A stretch of DNA of 64,000 nt from Burkholderia sp. HI2500. GTDB taxonomy: Bacteria > Pseudomonadota > Gammaproteobacteria > Burkholderiales > Burkholderiaceae. The position numbers and the translations under genes are program-made. The stretch covers positions 62,001-126,000 of the forward strand of contig NZ_NKFL01000003.1 of the NCBI RefSeq assembly GCF_002223055.1, written 5' to 3'. The notes under the pieces are model-generated. The model saw only the letters and a list, made by a program, of their open reading frames with translations. It made no database searches and was not told where the DNA came from. Numbering within the stretch: position 1 is the first letter of the stretch; every line of letters begins with the position of its first letter. Of this stretch, positions 22,130 to 31,122 are shown piece after piece.

Positions 22130-23250
22130 GCGCGCGTTTCGCCGATGCATTCTGGCCGCCGGCCGACGAACTGGCCGAAGCGGCCGAACGGATTCGCGCG
22201 CGGCTCGGCGACTGGCCGCGCGGGGCGGCGCCGTGGCGGCTCTGCGTCGCGGTGCCCGATGTGCCGGCCGATGGCGACGTGCTGATCGTCTCGGCTGGCG
22301 ACCGCGCCGCGCAGGCGCGCGTGTCGGCCGCGTCGCGGCCCGCGGCGCCGGGCGCCGTCGCGATCGAATTCGACGAGCAGGGCGCCGTGTTTCACACGGC
22401 GGGCGCGCGTTACGCGCTCGACGCCGCGCATCCGCTCGGGGACGACTGGATCGCCGCGCTCGCGGCGTTCCTCGATTGCGGCTTTGCGTCGATCGACGCG
22501 CTGGTGCTGGCGCTGGCCTGGCGCGACGGCGATGAAACCCGCGCCGCCGATGCGTGGCCGGTCGACGCCGCGCGGTTTCCGCGGATCGCCGGGCTGCCGG
22601 CCGCGCCCGAACCCGCGTTCGCGCCGTGTCCCGCGCAACTCGGCCTGTATCCGGTCGTGCCGGACGCCGAATGGGTCGAGCGTGTGCTCGATTGCGGCGT
22701 GCGAACCGTGCAACTGCGTGTGAAAGGCGCGACGCCGGACACCTTGCGGCGGGAAATCGCCCGCGCGGTCGCGGCCGGGCGCCGCTATTCCGATGCGCGC
22801 GTGTTCATCAACGATCACTGGCAGATCGCTGCAGAAGAGGGGGCGTACGGCGTTCATCTGGGCCAGGAGGATCTCGAGACGGCCGATCTGGCCGCGATCG
22901 CGCGCGCGGGCCTGCGGCTCGGACTTTCGAGCCACGGTTATTACGAAATGTTGCGGGCATTGCACGAGCACCCGAGCTATCTCGCGCTCGGCCCCGTGTA
23001 CGCGACCGCGACCAAGGCCGTTGTTGCGCCGCCACAGGGCCTCGCGCGGATCACCCGCTATGCGCGCTTCGCGGGCACCCAGGCGCCGCTCGTCGCGATC
23101 GGCGGGGTGGGGCTCGACGCGCTGCCGGGCGTGCTGGCAACGGGCGTCGGCAGTGTCGCGGTCGTCAGTGCGGTGACGGGTGCGACCGACTATCGGGCTG
23201 CCATTGCTGCATTGCAGCAATGCTTTCCCGGACAATTTGACAATCGTTGA
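22126..23250 (+). CDS. thiE: thiamine phosphate synthase ThiE with long N-terminal extension
   Basis: 374 aa, whereas ThiE is normally about 210 aa. The catalytic domain starts near residue 168 (QLGLYPVVPDAEWVERVL) with QLRVKGATPD, FINDHWQIA, GVHLGQEDL, GLSSHGYYEML, LGPVYATATKAVVAPPQG and VAIGGVGLDALPGVLATG. It joins HMP pyrophosphate to thiazole phosphate. The first ~165 residues are Ala-rich with no motif I can name. Part of it (ASIDALVLALAWRDGDE) vaguely recalls the end of a ThiD-type kinase, which would make it a decayed fusion; this is weak. The start is fixed by the ATGA overlap with thiG. Confidence 0.9.
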   Translation: MSARFADAFWPPADELAEAAERIRARLGDWPRGAAPWRLCVAVPDVPADGDVLIVSAGDRAAQARVSAASRPAAPGAVAIEFDEQGAVFHTAGARYALDAAHPLGDDWIAALAAFLDCGFASIDALVLALAWRDGDETRAADAWPVDAARFPRIAGLPAAPEPAFAPCPAQLGLYPVVPDAEWVERVLDCGVRTVQLRVKGATPDTLRREIARAVAAGRRYSDARVFINDHWQIAAEEGAYGVHLGQEDLETADLAAIARAGLRLGLSSHGYYEMLRALHEHPSYLALGPVYATATKAVVAPPQGLARITRYARFAGTQAPLVAIGGVGLDALPGVLATGVGSVAVVSAVTGATDYRAAIAALQQCFPGQFDNR

Positions 23251-23296
23251 CCGCAGGGCCCGGAACGGCTTCACGACATCATTCCAATGCAGGCCC

Positions 23297-23302
23297 TATA
23301 AT
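23297..23302 (+). promoter_or_regulatory. candidate -10 box of the mla operon
   Basis: A perfect TATAAT lies 33 bases before the mlaF GTG and 46 bases after the thiE stop. No good -35 is seen at 16-18 bases upstream, so it may need an activator or be an extended or weak promoter. Confidence 0.4.
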
Positions 23303-23334
23303 TCGGCGTTCTGCGTAAAAGGACTGTCAGCTCC

Positions 23335-24156
23335 GTGAGCCCCACTCCTACCGAGACACTGCTGGAACTTCGCGACGTCGACTTTGGCTACGGCGACCGC
23401 CTCGTCCTGTCCAACCTGAACCTGCGCTTCGGGCGTGGGCAGGTGGTTGCGGTCATGGGCGGGTCGGGTTGCGGCAAGACGACCGTGCTGCGCCTGATCG
23501 GCGGCCTTGTGCGTGCGCGCCGAGGCCAGGTGCTGTTCGACGGCGCCGATGTCGGCGCGCAAACGCGCGACGGCCTGTACGCGCTGCGCCGCAAGATGGG
23601 CATGCTGTTCCAGTTCGGCGCGCTGTTCACCGACATGTCGGTGTTCGAGAACGTCGCGTTCGCGCTGCGCGAGCACACCGACCTGCCCGAAGACCTGATC
23701 CGCGACCTCGTGCTGATGAAGCTCAACGCGGTCGGGCTGCGCGGCGCGCGTGACCTGATGCCGTCCGAGGTGTCGGGCGGGATGGCGCGCCGCATCGCAC
23801 TGGCACGCGCGATCGCGCTCGATCCGCAGCTCATCATGTACGACGAGCCGTTCGCGGGCCTCGATCCGATCTCGCTCGGCATCACCGCGAACCTGATCCG
23901 CACGCTGAACCAGGCGCTGGGCGCCACGTCGATCCTCGTCACGCACGACGTGCCGGAATCGTTCGCGATCGCCGACTACGTGTATTTCCTGGCCAACGGC
24001 GGCGTGCTCGCGCAGGGCACGCCCGACGAGCTGCGCGCGTCGACCGATCCGAGCGTGCGGCAGTTCATCGACGGCGCGCCGGACGGCCCGTTCAAATTTC
24101 ATTACACGAGCCCGCCGCTCGCAGCGGATTTCGGCCTCGGCGGAGGGCGCGCATGA
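23335..24156 (+). CDS. mlaF: phospholipid ABC transporter ATP-binding protein MlaF
   Basis: 273 aa ATPase of the MlaFEDB complex that moves phospholipids between the outer and inner membranes to keep outer-membrane asymmetry. Motifs are Walker A VMGGSGCGKTTVLR, Q-loop LFQFGALFTDMSVFEN, signature VSGGMARRIALARA, Walker B LIMYDEPFAGLDP and switch THDVPES. The start is GTG 23335 with AGGA upstream. The stop overlaps mlaE by four bases. Confidence 0.94.
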   Translation: MSPTPTETLLELRDVDFGYGDRLVLSNLNLRFGRGQVVAVMGGSGCGKTTVLRLIGGLVRARRGQVLFDGADVGAQTRDGLYALRRKMGMLFQFGALFTDMSVFENVAFALREHTDLPEDLIRDLVLMKLNAVGLRGARDLMPSEVSGGMARRIALARAIALDPQLIMYDEPFAGLDPISLGITANLIRTLNQALGATSILVTHDVPESFAIADYVYFLANGGVLAQGTPDELRASTDPSVRQFIDGAPDGPFKFHYTSPPLAADFGLGGGRA

Positions 24157-24920
24157 TCAGCGCGATCGGACGTTACGTCATCGGCGGTCTCGAACGCGCG
24201 GGCTACGGCACGCGGCTGTTCGTGCGCCTCGTGCTGGAATTCTTCCCGCTGCTGCGCCGGCCGCGGCTGGTCACGAAGCAGATCCACTTCCTCGGCAACT
24301 ATTCGTTCGTGATCATTGCCGTGTCGGGGCTGTTCGTCGGCTTCGTGCTCGGCCTGCAGGGCTATTACACGCTGAACCGCTACGGTTCCGAGCAGGCGCT
24401 CGGTCTGCTGGTCGCGCTGTCGCTCGTGCGTGAGCTCGGGCCGGTCGTCACCGCGCTGCTGTTCGCGGGACGTGCGGGCACGTCGCTCACGGCCGAGATC
24501 GGTCTGATGAAAGCCGGCGAACAGCTCACCGCGCTCGAGATGATGGCGGTGGACCCGATCAAGAACGTGATCGCGCCGCGCATGTGGGCGGGCATCATCG
24601 CGATGCCGCTGCTGGCGGCGATCTTCAACGCGGTCGGCGTGCTCGGCGGTTACTTCGTCGGCGTCGTGCTGATCGGCGTCGATCCGGGCGCGTTCTGGTC
24701 GCAGATGCAGGGCGGCGTGCAGGTCTGGGCCGACGTCGGCAACGGCGTGATCAAGAGCATCGTGTTCGGGTTCGCCGTGACCTTCATTGCGCTGTATCAA
24801 GGGTATGAAGCGAAGCCCACGCCCGAGGGCGTGTCGCGCGCGACCACCAAGACGGTCGTGTTCGCGTCGCTCGCCGTACTCGGCCTCGATTTCCTGCTGA
24901 CCGCGCTGATGTTCAGCTAA
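24153..24920 (+). CDS. mlaE: phospholipid ABC transporter permease MlaE
   Basis: 255 aa inner-membrane permease. Family features are IHFLGNYSFVIIAVSGLFVGFVL, ALSLVRELGPVVTALLFAGR, GTSLTAEIGLMKAGEQL and the C-terminal Gly/Ala-rich segments. The ATGA overlap with mlaF fixes the start. Confidence 0.94.
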   Translation: MISAIGRYVIGGLERAGYGTRLFVRLVLEFFPLLRRPRLVTKQIHFLGNYSFVIIAVSGLFVGFVLGLQGYYTLNRYGSEQALGLLVALSLVRELGPVVTALLFAGRAGTSLTAEIGLMKAGEQLTALEMMAVDPIKNVIAPRMWAGIIAMPLLAAIFNAVGVLGGYFVGVVLIGVDPGAFWSQMQGGVQVWADVGNGVIKSIVFGFAVTFIALYQGYEAKPTPEGVSRATTKTVVFASLAVLGLDFLLTALMFS

Positions 24921-24950
24921 GCCTCAGCCAAGCCAAATTTTGGGATGACG

Positions 24951-25499
24951 ATGAAAAAGACTGCTCTCGACTTCTGGGTCGGCCTGTTCGTGGTGGTGGG
25001 CTTCCTTGCGGTGCTGTTCCTGGCGCTCAAGGTCGGCAACATGAGCTCGCTGTCGTTTCAGCCGACCTATTCGGTGAGGATGAAATTCGACAATATCGGC
25101 GGGCTGAAGCCGCGCGCGGCCGTGAAGAGCGCGGGCGTCGTGGTCGGCCGCGTGAAGTCGATCGGCTTCGACACGAATACGTACCAGGCGCTTGTCACGA
25201 TCGATGTCGACGGCCAGTATCAGTTCCCGAAGGATTCGTCGGCGAAGATCCTGACGTCGGGCCTGCTCGGCGAGCAATATATCGGCCTGGATCCGGGCGG
25301 TGACACCGAAATGCTGAAGTCGGGCGATACGATCACGATGACGCAATCGGCGATCGTGCTCGAGAACCTGATCGGCCAGTTCCTGTACAGCAAGGCCGCC
25401 GATGCGGGCGGGGCGAAGCCGGCAGCCGGTGCCTCGGCCGCCGCGCCCGCACCGGTGGCGGTGCCGGCGTCGGCGGTGTCCGGTTCGGCCGGCCAATAA
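24951..25499 (+). CDS. mlaD: phospholipid-binding MCE protein MlaD
   Basis: 182 aa periplasmic MCE-domain protein anchored by one N-terminal membrane segment (FWVGLFVVVGFLAVLFLAL). The MCE domain follows: VRMKFDNIGGLKPRAAVKSAG, VGRVKSI, SSAKILTSGLLGEQYIGLDPG. The C-terminus is Ala/Pro-rich. Both ATG 24945 and 24951 are possible; 24951 gives better spacing to GGGA. Forms the hexameric lipid ring on MlaFE. Confidence 0.92.
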   Translation: MKKTALDFWVGLFVVVGFLAVLFLALKVGNMSSLSFQPTYSVRMKFDNIGGLKPRAAVKSAGVVVGRVKSIGFDTNTYQALVTIDVDGQYQFPKDSSAKILTSGLLGEQYIGLDPGGDTEMLKSGDTITMTQSAIVLENLIGQFLYSKAADAGGAKPAAGASAAAPAPVAVPASAVSGSAGQ

Positions 25500-25529
25500 C
25501 CACACGAGAGAAAACAAGAGGGAATGACC

Positions 25530-26495
25530 ATGCAGACGATCCGCATCAGGCAGGCCGGGCTGGCGGTAGCGGCAGTCGCCGCGTTGAGCGGCTGCGCGAC
25601 CGTGCAGACGCCGACCAAGGGCGATCCGCTCGAAGGCTTCAACCGGTCGATGTACAAGTTCAACGACACGGTCGACACGTATGCGCTGAAGCCGGTCGCG
25701 AAGGGCTACCAGTACGTGGTGCCGCAGCCGGTGCGCGACAGCGTGACAAACTTCTTCTCGAACATCGGCGACGTCTACATCGCGGCGAACAACATCGTGC
25801 AGCTGCGCATTGCCGACGGCGTCGGCGACATCATGCGCGTCGTGATCAACACGGTGTTCGGCGTCGGCGGCCTGTTCGACGTCGCGACGATCGCGAAGCT
25901 GCCGAAGCACACGGCCGACTTCGGGATCACGATGGGCCGCTACGGCATGCCGTCGGGCCCGTACCTCGTGCTGCCGCTGCTCGGCCCGAGCACGCTGCGC
26001 GACACGGCGGGCCTGGGCGTCGACTACGTCGGCAACCCGCTCACGTACGTGAAGCCGGATGGCCTGAGCTGGGGCCTGTTCGGCGTCAATCTCGTCAACA
26101 CGCGTTCGAACCTGCTCGGCGCGGGCGACGTGCTGGATGCCGCGGCGCTCGACAAGTATTCGTTCGTCCGTAACGCGTACCTGCAACGCCGCCAGATGCT
26201 GATCAGCAACGCGCGCGGCGAGGCGGCCGCGACGTCGAGCAACGATGCGCTGCCGAAGTACGACCTGCCGGAAGACGGCGCGGCACCGGCGGCAGCCGGC
26301 GCGGCCGGTGCGGCGGGCGCAGCGGCGGTGGGCGGTGCAACGGCGCCGGCGGGCGCATCGGGCGCGGCGGTGGCCGCGCCGGCTTCGGGCACGGCCGAAT
26401 CGCCGAACCCGGCCAGCGAGACGAACGTGCCGGCGATGCAGGTGGCGCCGCCGTCGCCGGGCGGGTTCCGGTTCCCGAGCATCCGGCTGCACTGA
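25530..26495 (+). CDS. mlaA: outer-membrane lipoprotein MlaA (VacJ)
   Basis: 321 aa lipoprotein that removes phospholipids from the outer leaflet of the outer membrane. A lipobox (AALSGC) follows a basic hydrophobic leader. VacJ signatures include DPLEGFNRSMYKFNDTVD, NFFSNIGDVYIAANNIVQL, NTVFGVGGLFDVAT, DFGITMGRYGMPSGPYLVLP and GPSTLRDTAGLGVDY. The last ~75 residues are a low-complexity Ala/Gly/Pro tail longer than in E. coli MlaA. ATG 25530 sits 7 bases after GAGGGA; ATG 25524 is too close. In E. coli mlaA is unlinked; here it is inside the mla operon. Confidence 0.92.
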   Translation: MQTIRIRQAGLAVAAVAALSGCATVQTPTKGDPLEGFNRSMYKFNDTVDTYALKPVAKGYQYVVPQPVRDSVTNFFSNIGDVYIAANNIVQLRIADGVGDIMRVVINTVFGVGGLFDVATIAKLPKHTADFGITMGRYGMPSGPYLVLPLLGPSTLRDTAGLGVDYVGNPLTYVKPDGLSWGLFGVNLVNTRSNLLGAGDVLDAAALDKYSFVRNAYLQRRQMLISNARGEAAATSSNDALPKYDLPEDGAAPAAAGAAGAAGAAAVGGATAPAGASGAAVAAPASGTAESPNPASETNVPAMQVAPPSPGGFRFPSIRLH

Positions 26496-26603
26496 CGGAT
26501 TTACATTCGTTACAGCCGGAAACGATTCAGTCGGTAGCGTATGCGAACTTGCGCGTAAGCTACCTGCTCCAACCTTCGCATCGACTCATTCATGCAGGCC
26601 ACT

Positions 26604-27236
26604 ATGATGAAAAAACTGTTCCTGATCCCCGTTTTCGCGGCGCTGTTCTCGTTCGGTAGCGCAGCCCACGCGCAAGTCGACCAGTCGAACCCGCAGGCGC
26701 TGATCAAGACGGCGACGCAGCAGGTGCTCGACGAAGTCAAGCAGCAGACGATCAAGCAGGGCGACACCAACCGCATCATCACGATCGTCAACAAGGACAT
26801 CCTGCCGTACACCGATTTCCGCCGCACCACGCAGCTCGCGATGGGCCGCAACTGGCGCACCGCGACGGCCGAGCAGCAGCAGCAGGTTCAGGAGCAGTTC
26901 AAGCTGCTGCTGATCCGCACGTACTCGGGTGCGCTGGCGCAGCTGAAGCCGGACCAGCAGATCCAGTACCCGCCGTTCCGTGCCGATCCGGCCGATACCG
27001 ATGTCGTGGTCAAGACGGTCGCGATGAACAACGGCCAGCCGGTCCAGATCGATTACCGCCTGTACAAGACGGCGAACGGCTGGAAGGTGTATGACCTGAA
27101 CGTGCTCGGCGCGTGGCTGATCCAGACGTACCAGCAGCAGTTCAACGAGAAGATCCAGCAAAGCGGCGTGGAAGGCCTGATCCAGTTCCTCACGCAGCGC
27201 AACCAGCAACTTGCCGCCGGCAAGCAAGCGTCGTGA
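26604..27236 (+). CDS. mlaC: periplasmic phospholipid-binding protein MlaC
   Basis: 210 aa. A signal peptide (KKLFLIPVFAALFSFGSA-AHAQ) precedes the MlaC/Ttg2D domain: DILPYTDFRRTTQLAMGRNW, FKLLLIRTYSGALAQL, VDYDLN-like WKVYDLNVLGAWLIQTYQQQF and GLIQFLTQRNQQLA. It ferries lipids between MlaA and MlaFEDB. Starts at 26592, 26604 and 26607 are possible; the signal peptide works from either of the last two. Its stop overlaps mlaB. Confidence 0.92.
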   Translation: MMKKLFLIPVFAALFSFGSAAHAQVDQSNPQALIKTATQQVLDEVKQQTIKQGDTNRIITIVNKDILPYTDFRRTTQLAMGRNWRTATAEQQQQVQEQFKLLLIRTYSGALAQLKPDQQIQYPPFRADPADTDVVVKTVAMNNGQPVQIDYRLYKTANGWKVYDLNVLGAWLIQTYQQQFNEKIQQSGVEGLIQFLTQRNQQLAAGKQAS

Positions 27237-27508
27237 GCGGCTTCGAAGCCGGCTCCTCGCTGACCGTCGCGAGCGCGAAGTCTGCGCTCGCGGACGGTCT
27301 TGCGCGCATCGGCGCGGGCGCGACCGCCGTCGATTGCGCGGCGCTGACGCAGTTCGATTCGTCCGCGCTCGCCGTGCTGCTCGCATGGCAACGTGCCGCC
27401 AAAGCGCGCGGCGCGACCCTCGACATCCACAATCTCCCCCCGAAGCTCGCCAGCCTCGCGCGCGCGTACGGCGTCGACGCGCTCATCGACGGCACCGGGC
27501 GACATTGA
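27233..27508 (+). CDS. mlaB: STAS-domain protein MlaB
   Basis: 91 aa STAS-domain protein starting at GTG 27233, overlapping the mlaC stop (GTGA). The STAS core is recognisable: AVDCAALTQFDSSALAVLLAW and LDIHNLPPKLASLARAYGVDALI. MlaB binds MlaF and is needed for assembly and activity of the transporter. Confidence 0.88.
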   Translation: MSGFEAGSSLTVASAKSALADGLARIGAGATAVDCAALTQFDSSALAVLLAWQRAAKARGATLDIHNLPPKLASLARAYGVDALIDGTGRH

Positions 27509-27700
27509 CCCTGTCCGACCGGAGCCTGCCGCGCCGCCCGGCGCGCGCAAGCTTCAGGCCGCGTGCCTCCGGCACCGGCTCCCCCAGCCGGTTTGCCCTA
27601 TAATCAAGCGTTTTGCGGGGCAGCCAATCGGCGTCCGGCCCCCATTTTCATACGCAGCAAGCACAGAATAGGCGTCGCGGCCCTGGCGTCGCGCACAGTC

Positions 27701-28627
27701 ATGTCAGCCATAGAAATCCGTCACGTCAAGAAGCGCTACAAGTCGCTTCAGGCGCTCAAGGGCGTCAGCCTGTCGGTCGAGGAAGGCGAGTTTTTCGGTC
27801 TGCTCGGCCCCAACGGCGCAGGCAAAACCACGCTCATCAGTATCCTCGCCGGGCTCGCCCGGGCCGACGAAGGCAGTATCTCGGTGCGTGGTCACGACGT
27901 CGTCAAGGACTTCCGTGGCGCGCGCCGCGCACTCGGCGTCGTGCCGCAGGAACTCGTGTTCGATCCGTTCTTCACCGTCCGCGAGACGCTGCGGATCCAG
28001 TCCGGCTATTTCGGGCTACGCCGCAACGACGACTGGATCGACGAAGTGATGGCCAATCTCGACCTCACCGAGAAGGCCGACGCGAACATGCGCGCGCTGT
28101 CGGGTGGCATGAAGCGCCGCGTGCTGGTCGCGCAGGCGCTCGTGCACCGGCCGCCGGTGATCGTGCTCGACGAACCGACCGCCGGCGTCGACGTCGAACT
28201 GCGCCAGACGTTGTGGAAATTCATCTCGCGGCTGAATCGCGAGGGCCACACGATCGTGCTGACCACCCATTACCTCGAGGAAGCCGAGTCGCTGTGCGAC
28301 CGCATCGCGATGCTGCGCCGTGGCGAAGTGGTTGCGCTCGACCGCACCGACGCGCTGCTGCGCCGCTTCGCGGGGCTGCAGCTGTACCTGCGCCTCGCGA
28401 CCGGCGCATTGCCGTCCGAGCTGCGCGGGCTGGAGTCCGATCCGGCCGCCCGCGCGCCGGGCGAGCATCTGCTGCGCCTGACGAGCTACGACGATGTCGA
28501 GCGTATCCTCGCGCAATGCCGCGCGGCGGGCTGCACGTTCGACGAGATCGAGGTCCGCAAGGCCGACCTCGAAGATGTGTTCGTCCAGGTGATGAACGGA
28601 GCAGACGTCATCGAGGGATTGGCATGA
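27701..28627 (+). CDS. ABC transporter ATP-binding protein, YadG type
   Basis: 308 aa ATPase. Walker A LLGPNGAGKTTLIS, signature ALSGGMKRRVLVAQAL, Walker B VIVLDEPTAGVDVEL, switch TTHYLEEAESLC, and the ABC-2 type C-terminal extension (DVERILAQCRAAGCTFDEIE, DLEDVFVQVM). ATG 27701 precedes SAIEIRHVKKRYK; the frame upstream lacks similarity. It overlaps the permease gene by four bases. The pair resembles E. coli YadGH, whose substrate is not established; its place beside mla suggests an envelope role (inference). Confidence 0.88.
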   Translation: MSAIEIRHVKKRYKSLQALKGVSLSVEEGEFFGLLGPNGAGKTTLISILAGLARADEGSISVRGHDVVKDFRGARRALGVVPQELVFDPFFTVRETLRIQSGYFGLRRNDDWIDEVMANLDLTEKADANMRALSGGMKRRVLVAQALVHRPPVIVLDEPTAGVDVELRQTLWKFISRLNREGHTIVLTTHYLEEAESLCDRIAMLRRGEVVALDRTDALLRRFAGLQLYLRLATGALPSELRGLESDPAARAPGEHLLRLTSYDDVERILAQCRAAGCTFDEIEVRKADLEDVFVQVMNGADVIEGLA

Positions 28628-29463
28628 ATCAACAACCCCCACGCGAACTGCGTTCGCTGCCCCCCGAGGGGGCGCCCGCCACTCTTGGGGCGGCCCGGCG
28701 AGTGTCGGGAAGCGGGTTTCAAACGCTGTTCTACAAGGAACTGCTGCGTTTCTGGAAGGTGTCGTTCCAGACGGTGTGCGCACCGATCGTCACGGCGCTG
28801 CTGTATCTGACGATCTTCGGCCACGCGCTGTCGGGCCGCGTCGAGGTGTATCCGGGCGTCGAGTACGTGAGCTTTCTCGTGCCGGGCCTCGTGATGATGA
28901 GCGTGCTGCAGAACGCGTTCGCGAACAGCTCGTCGTCGCTGATCCAGTCGAAGATCACCGGCAACCTCGTGTTCATGCTGCTGCCGCCGCTGTCGTACCG
29001 CGACATCTTCGGCGCGTACGTGCTTGCGTCCGTGGTGCGCGGCCTCGCGGTCGGCGCGGGCGTGTTCGTCGTGACGATCTGGTTTATCCCGATGCATTTC
29101 GCGGCGCCGCTGTTCATCATTGCGTTCGCGTTGCTCGGCTCGGCGATCCTCGGCACGCTCGGCCTGATCGCCGGGATCTGGGCCGAGAAGTTCGACCAGC
29201 TCGCCGCGTTCCAGAACTTCCTGATCATGCCGCTGACGTTCCTGTCCGGCGTGTTCTATTCGACGCACTCGCTGCCGCCCGTGTGGCGCGAGATCTCGCG
29301 TCTCAACCCGTTTTTCTACATGATCGACGGCTTCCGTTTCGGGTTCTTCGGCGCGTCCGATATCAACCCGTTCACGAGCCTCGCGATCGTCACCGGTTTC
29401 TTCGTGCTGCTCGCGCTGATCGCGATGCGGCTGCTCGCGACCGGCTACAAACTGCGTCATTGA
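28624..29463 (+). CDS. ABC-2 type permease, YadH type
   Basis: 279 aa inner-membrane permease with six predicted segments: FQTVCAPIVTALLYLTIFG, VEYVSFLVPGLVMMSVLQNAF, then the ABC-2 signature region GLIAGIWAEKFDQLAAFQNF and PLTFLSGVFYSTHSLPPVW. The first ~28 residues (PPRELRSLPPEGAPATLG and on) are encoded by a palindromic GC-rich stretch and look added to the family core, which starts around FQTLFYKELLRFWKV. The start is fixed by the ATGA overlap with the ATPase gene. Confidence 0.88.
   Translation: MNQQPPRELRSLPPEGAPATLGAARRVSGSGFQTLFYKELLRFWKVSFQTVCAPIVTALLYLTIFGHALSGRVEVYPGVEYVSFLVPGLVMMSVLQNAFANSSSSLIQSKITGNLVFMLLPPLSYRDIFGAYVLASVVRGLAVGAGVFVVTIWFIPMHFAAPLFIIAFALLGSAILGTLGLIAGIWAEKFDQLAAFQNFLIMPLTFLSGVFYSTHSLPPVWREISRLNPFFYMIDGFRFGFFGASDINPFTSLAIVTGFFVLLALIAMRLLATGYKLRH
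28659..28673. repeat. GC palindrome inside the 5' end of the permease gene
   Basis: GCCCCC (28659-28664) and GGGGGC (28668-28673) with a three-base loop, within a stretch (28630-28710) that looks like a Burkholderia-type intergenic repeat read in frame. Whether the element is repeated in the genome cannot be seen here. Confidence 0.35.
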
Positions 29464-29518
29464 TATCGACGGCAGCGGCCGCCATCCGGGCGGCGCGCGC
29501 CGACAGGAGCCTTACACC

Positions 29519-29758
29519 ATGTTGCCGACTCCCGAACAGGTCAAGCAATACATCGCCGGCGGTCTCGCCTGCACGCATCTGGAAGTCGAAGGCGACGGCC
29601 AGCATTTCTTCGCGACGATCGTGTCGGCGGCCTTCGAAGGCAAGCGGCCGATCCAGCGGCACCAGCTCGTCTATGCGGCGCTCGGCGATCGCATGAAACA
29701 GGAAATTCACGCGCTCAGCATGAAGACGCTGACGCCCGCCGAATGGCAGAACGCATAA
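29519..29758 (+). CDS. BolA/IbaG-family protein
   Basis: 79 aa BolA-like domain: EQVKQYIAGGLACTHLEVEGDG, FFATIVSAAFEGKRPIQRHQLVYAAL, HALSMKTLTPAEW. IbaG/YrbA proteins sit next to murA in many proteobacteria, as here, and partner monothiol glutaredoxins through a conserved His (RHQ) in Fe-S or acid-stress roles. AGGAG precedes the ATG. It is 14 bases upstream of murA. Confidence 0.9.
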   Translation: MLPTPEQVKQYIAGGLACTHLEVEGDGQHFFATIVSAAFEGKRPIQRHQLVYAALGDRMKQEIHALSMKTLTPAEWQNA

Positions 29759-29772
29759 ACGGAAATCACTGA

Positions 29773-31122
29773 GTGCAAGTCACCGTCAACGAGCGCGACG
29801 CCGTCCAGAGCGTCGCCACGGCACACCCGGCCGCCAACGGGGAAGCGCATGGCCATGGGATGGACAAGCTCGTGATCGAAGGCGGCCACCGCCTGTCGGG
29901 CGAGATCGTCGTGTCGGGCGCGAAGAATGCCGCGCTGCCGATCCTGTGCGCGGGGCTGCTCACCGGTGACCCGGTCGATCTCGACAACGTGCCGAATCTC
30001 AAGGACGTGCGGACCACGCTGAAGGTGCTGAACCAGATGGGCGTGAAGAGCGAGACGGACGGCTGCCGCGTGCAGCTCGACGCGTCGCGCGTCGACAACC
30101 TCGTCGCGCCGTACGAGCTCGTGAAGACGATGCGCGCGTCGATCCTCGTGCTCGGGCCGCTGCTCGCGCGCTTCGGCGAGGCAAAGGTGTCGCTGCCGGG
30201 CGGCTGCGCGATCGGCGCGCGTCCGGTCGACCAGCACATCAAGGGCCTGCAGGCGATGGGCGCCGAGATCAGCATCGAGCACGGCTTCATCGAAGCCCGC
30301 GCGAAGCGCCTGAAGGGCGCGCGCATCGTGACCGACATGATCACGGTGACGGGCACGGAAAACCTGCTGATGGCCGCGACGCTCGCCGACGGCGAGACGG
30401 TGATCGAAAACGCCGCGCGCGAGCCGGAAGTGAGCGATCTCGCACACTTGCTGGTCGCGATGGGCGCGAAAATCGACGGCATCGGCACCGATCGCCTCGT
30501 GATCCAGGGCGTCGAGCGGCTGCACGGCGCGCGCCATTCGGTGATCCCCGACCGCATCGAGGCCGGCACGTTCCTGTGCGCGGTCGCGGCGGCCGGCGGC
30601 GACGTGATGCTGACGGGCGTGCGCCCGCACATCCTCGACGCGGTGATCGACAAGCTGCGCGAAGCCGGCGTGTCGATCGAGGAAGGCGACAGCTGGCTGC
30701 GCGTGAAGATGGACCGCCGCCCGTCGGCGGTGACGATCCGCACGTCGGAATACCCGGCGTTCCCGACCGACATGCAGGCGCAGTTCATGGCCCTCAATAC
30801 GGTCGCGACGGGCACCGCGCAAGTCGTCGAAACCATTTTCGAGAACCGTTTCATGCACGTGCAGGAGCTGAACCGGCTCGGCGCGAACATCACGATCGAC
30901 GGCAACACCGCGCTCGTGACGGGGGTCGAGAAGCTGTCGGGCGCGAACGTGATGGCGACCGACCTGCGCGCGTCGGCGAGCCTCGTGATCGCCGGGCTGC
31001 GTGCCGACGGCGAAACGCTGGTCGACCGCATCTATCACCTGGACCGCGGCTACGACCGCATGGAAGCCAAACTGACCGCCGTCGGCGCGAACGTGCGCCG
31101 CCTTTCCGGGAGCCAAGCATGA
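29773..31122 (+). CDS. murA: UDP-N-acetylglucosamine 1-carboxyvinyltransferase
   Basis: 449 aa; first committed step of peptidoglycan synthesis, adding enolpyruvate to UDP-GlcNAc in the cytoplasm. The PEP/fosfomycin-binding Cys is in [13 protein letters not shown]; other motifs are [55 protein letters not shown] and [11 protein letters not shown]. The GTG start at 29773 gives a 29-residue N-terminal extension ([19 protein letters not shown]) before the usual [12 protein letters not shown] 29860 is the alternative. Its stop overlaps hisG. Confidence 0.94.
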   Translation: MQVTVNERDAVQSVATAHPAANGEAHGHGMDKLVIEGGHRLSGEIVVSGAKNAALPILCAGLLTGDPVDLDNVPNLKDVRTTLKVLNQMGVKSETDGCRVQLDASRVDNLVAPYELVKTMRASILVLGPLLARFGEAKVSLPGGCAIGARPVDQHIKGLQAMGAEISIEHGFIEARAKRLKGARIVTDMITVTGTENLLMAATLADGETVIENAAREPEVSDLAHLLVAMGAKIDGIGTDRLVIQGVERLHGARHSVIPDRIEAGTFLCAVAAAGGDVMLTGVRPHILDAVIDKLREAGVSIEEGDSWLRVKMDRRPSAVTIRTSEYPAFPTDMQAQFMALNTVATGTAQVVETIFENRFMHVQELNRLGANITIDGNTALVTGVEKLSGANVMATDLRASASLVIAGLRADGETLVDRIYHLDRGYDRMEAKLTAVGANVRRLSGSQA

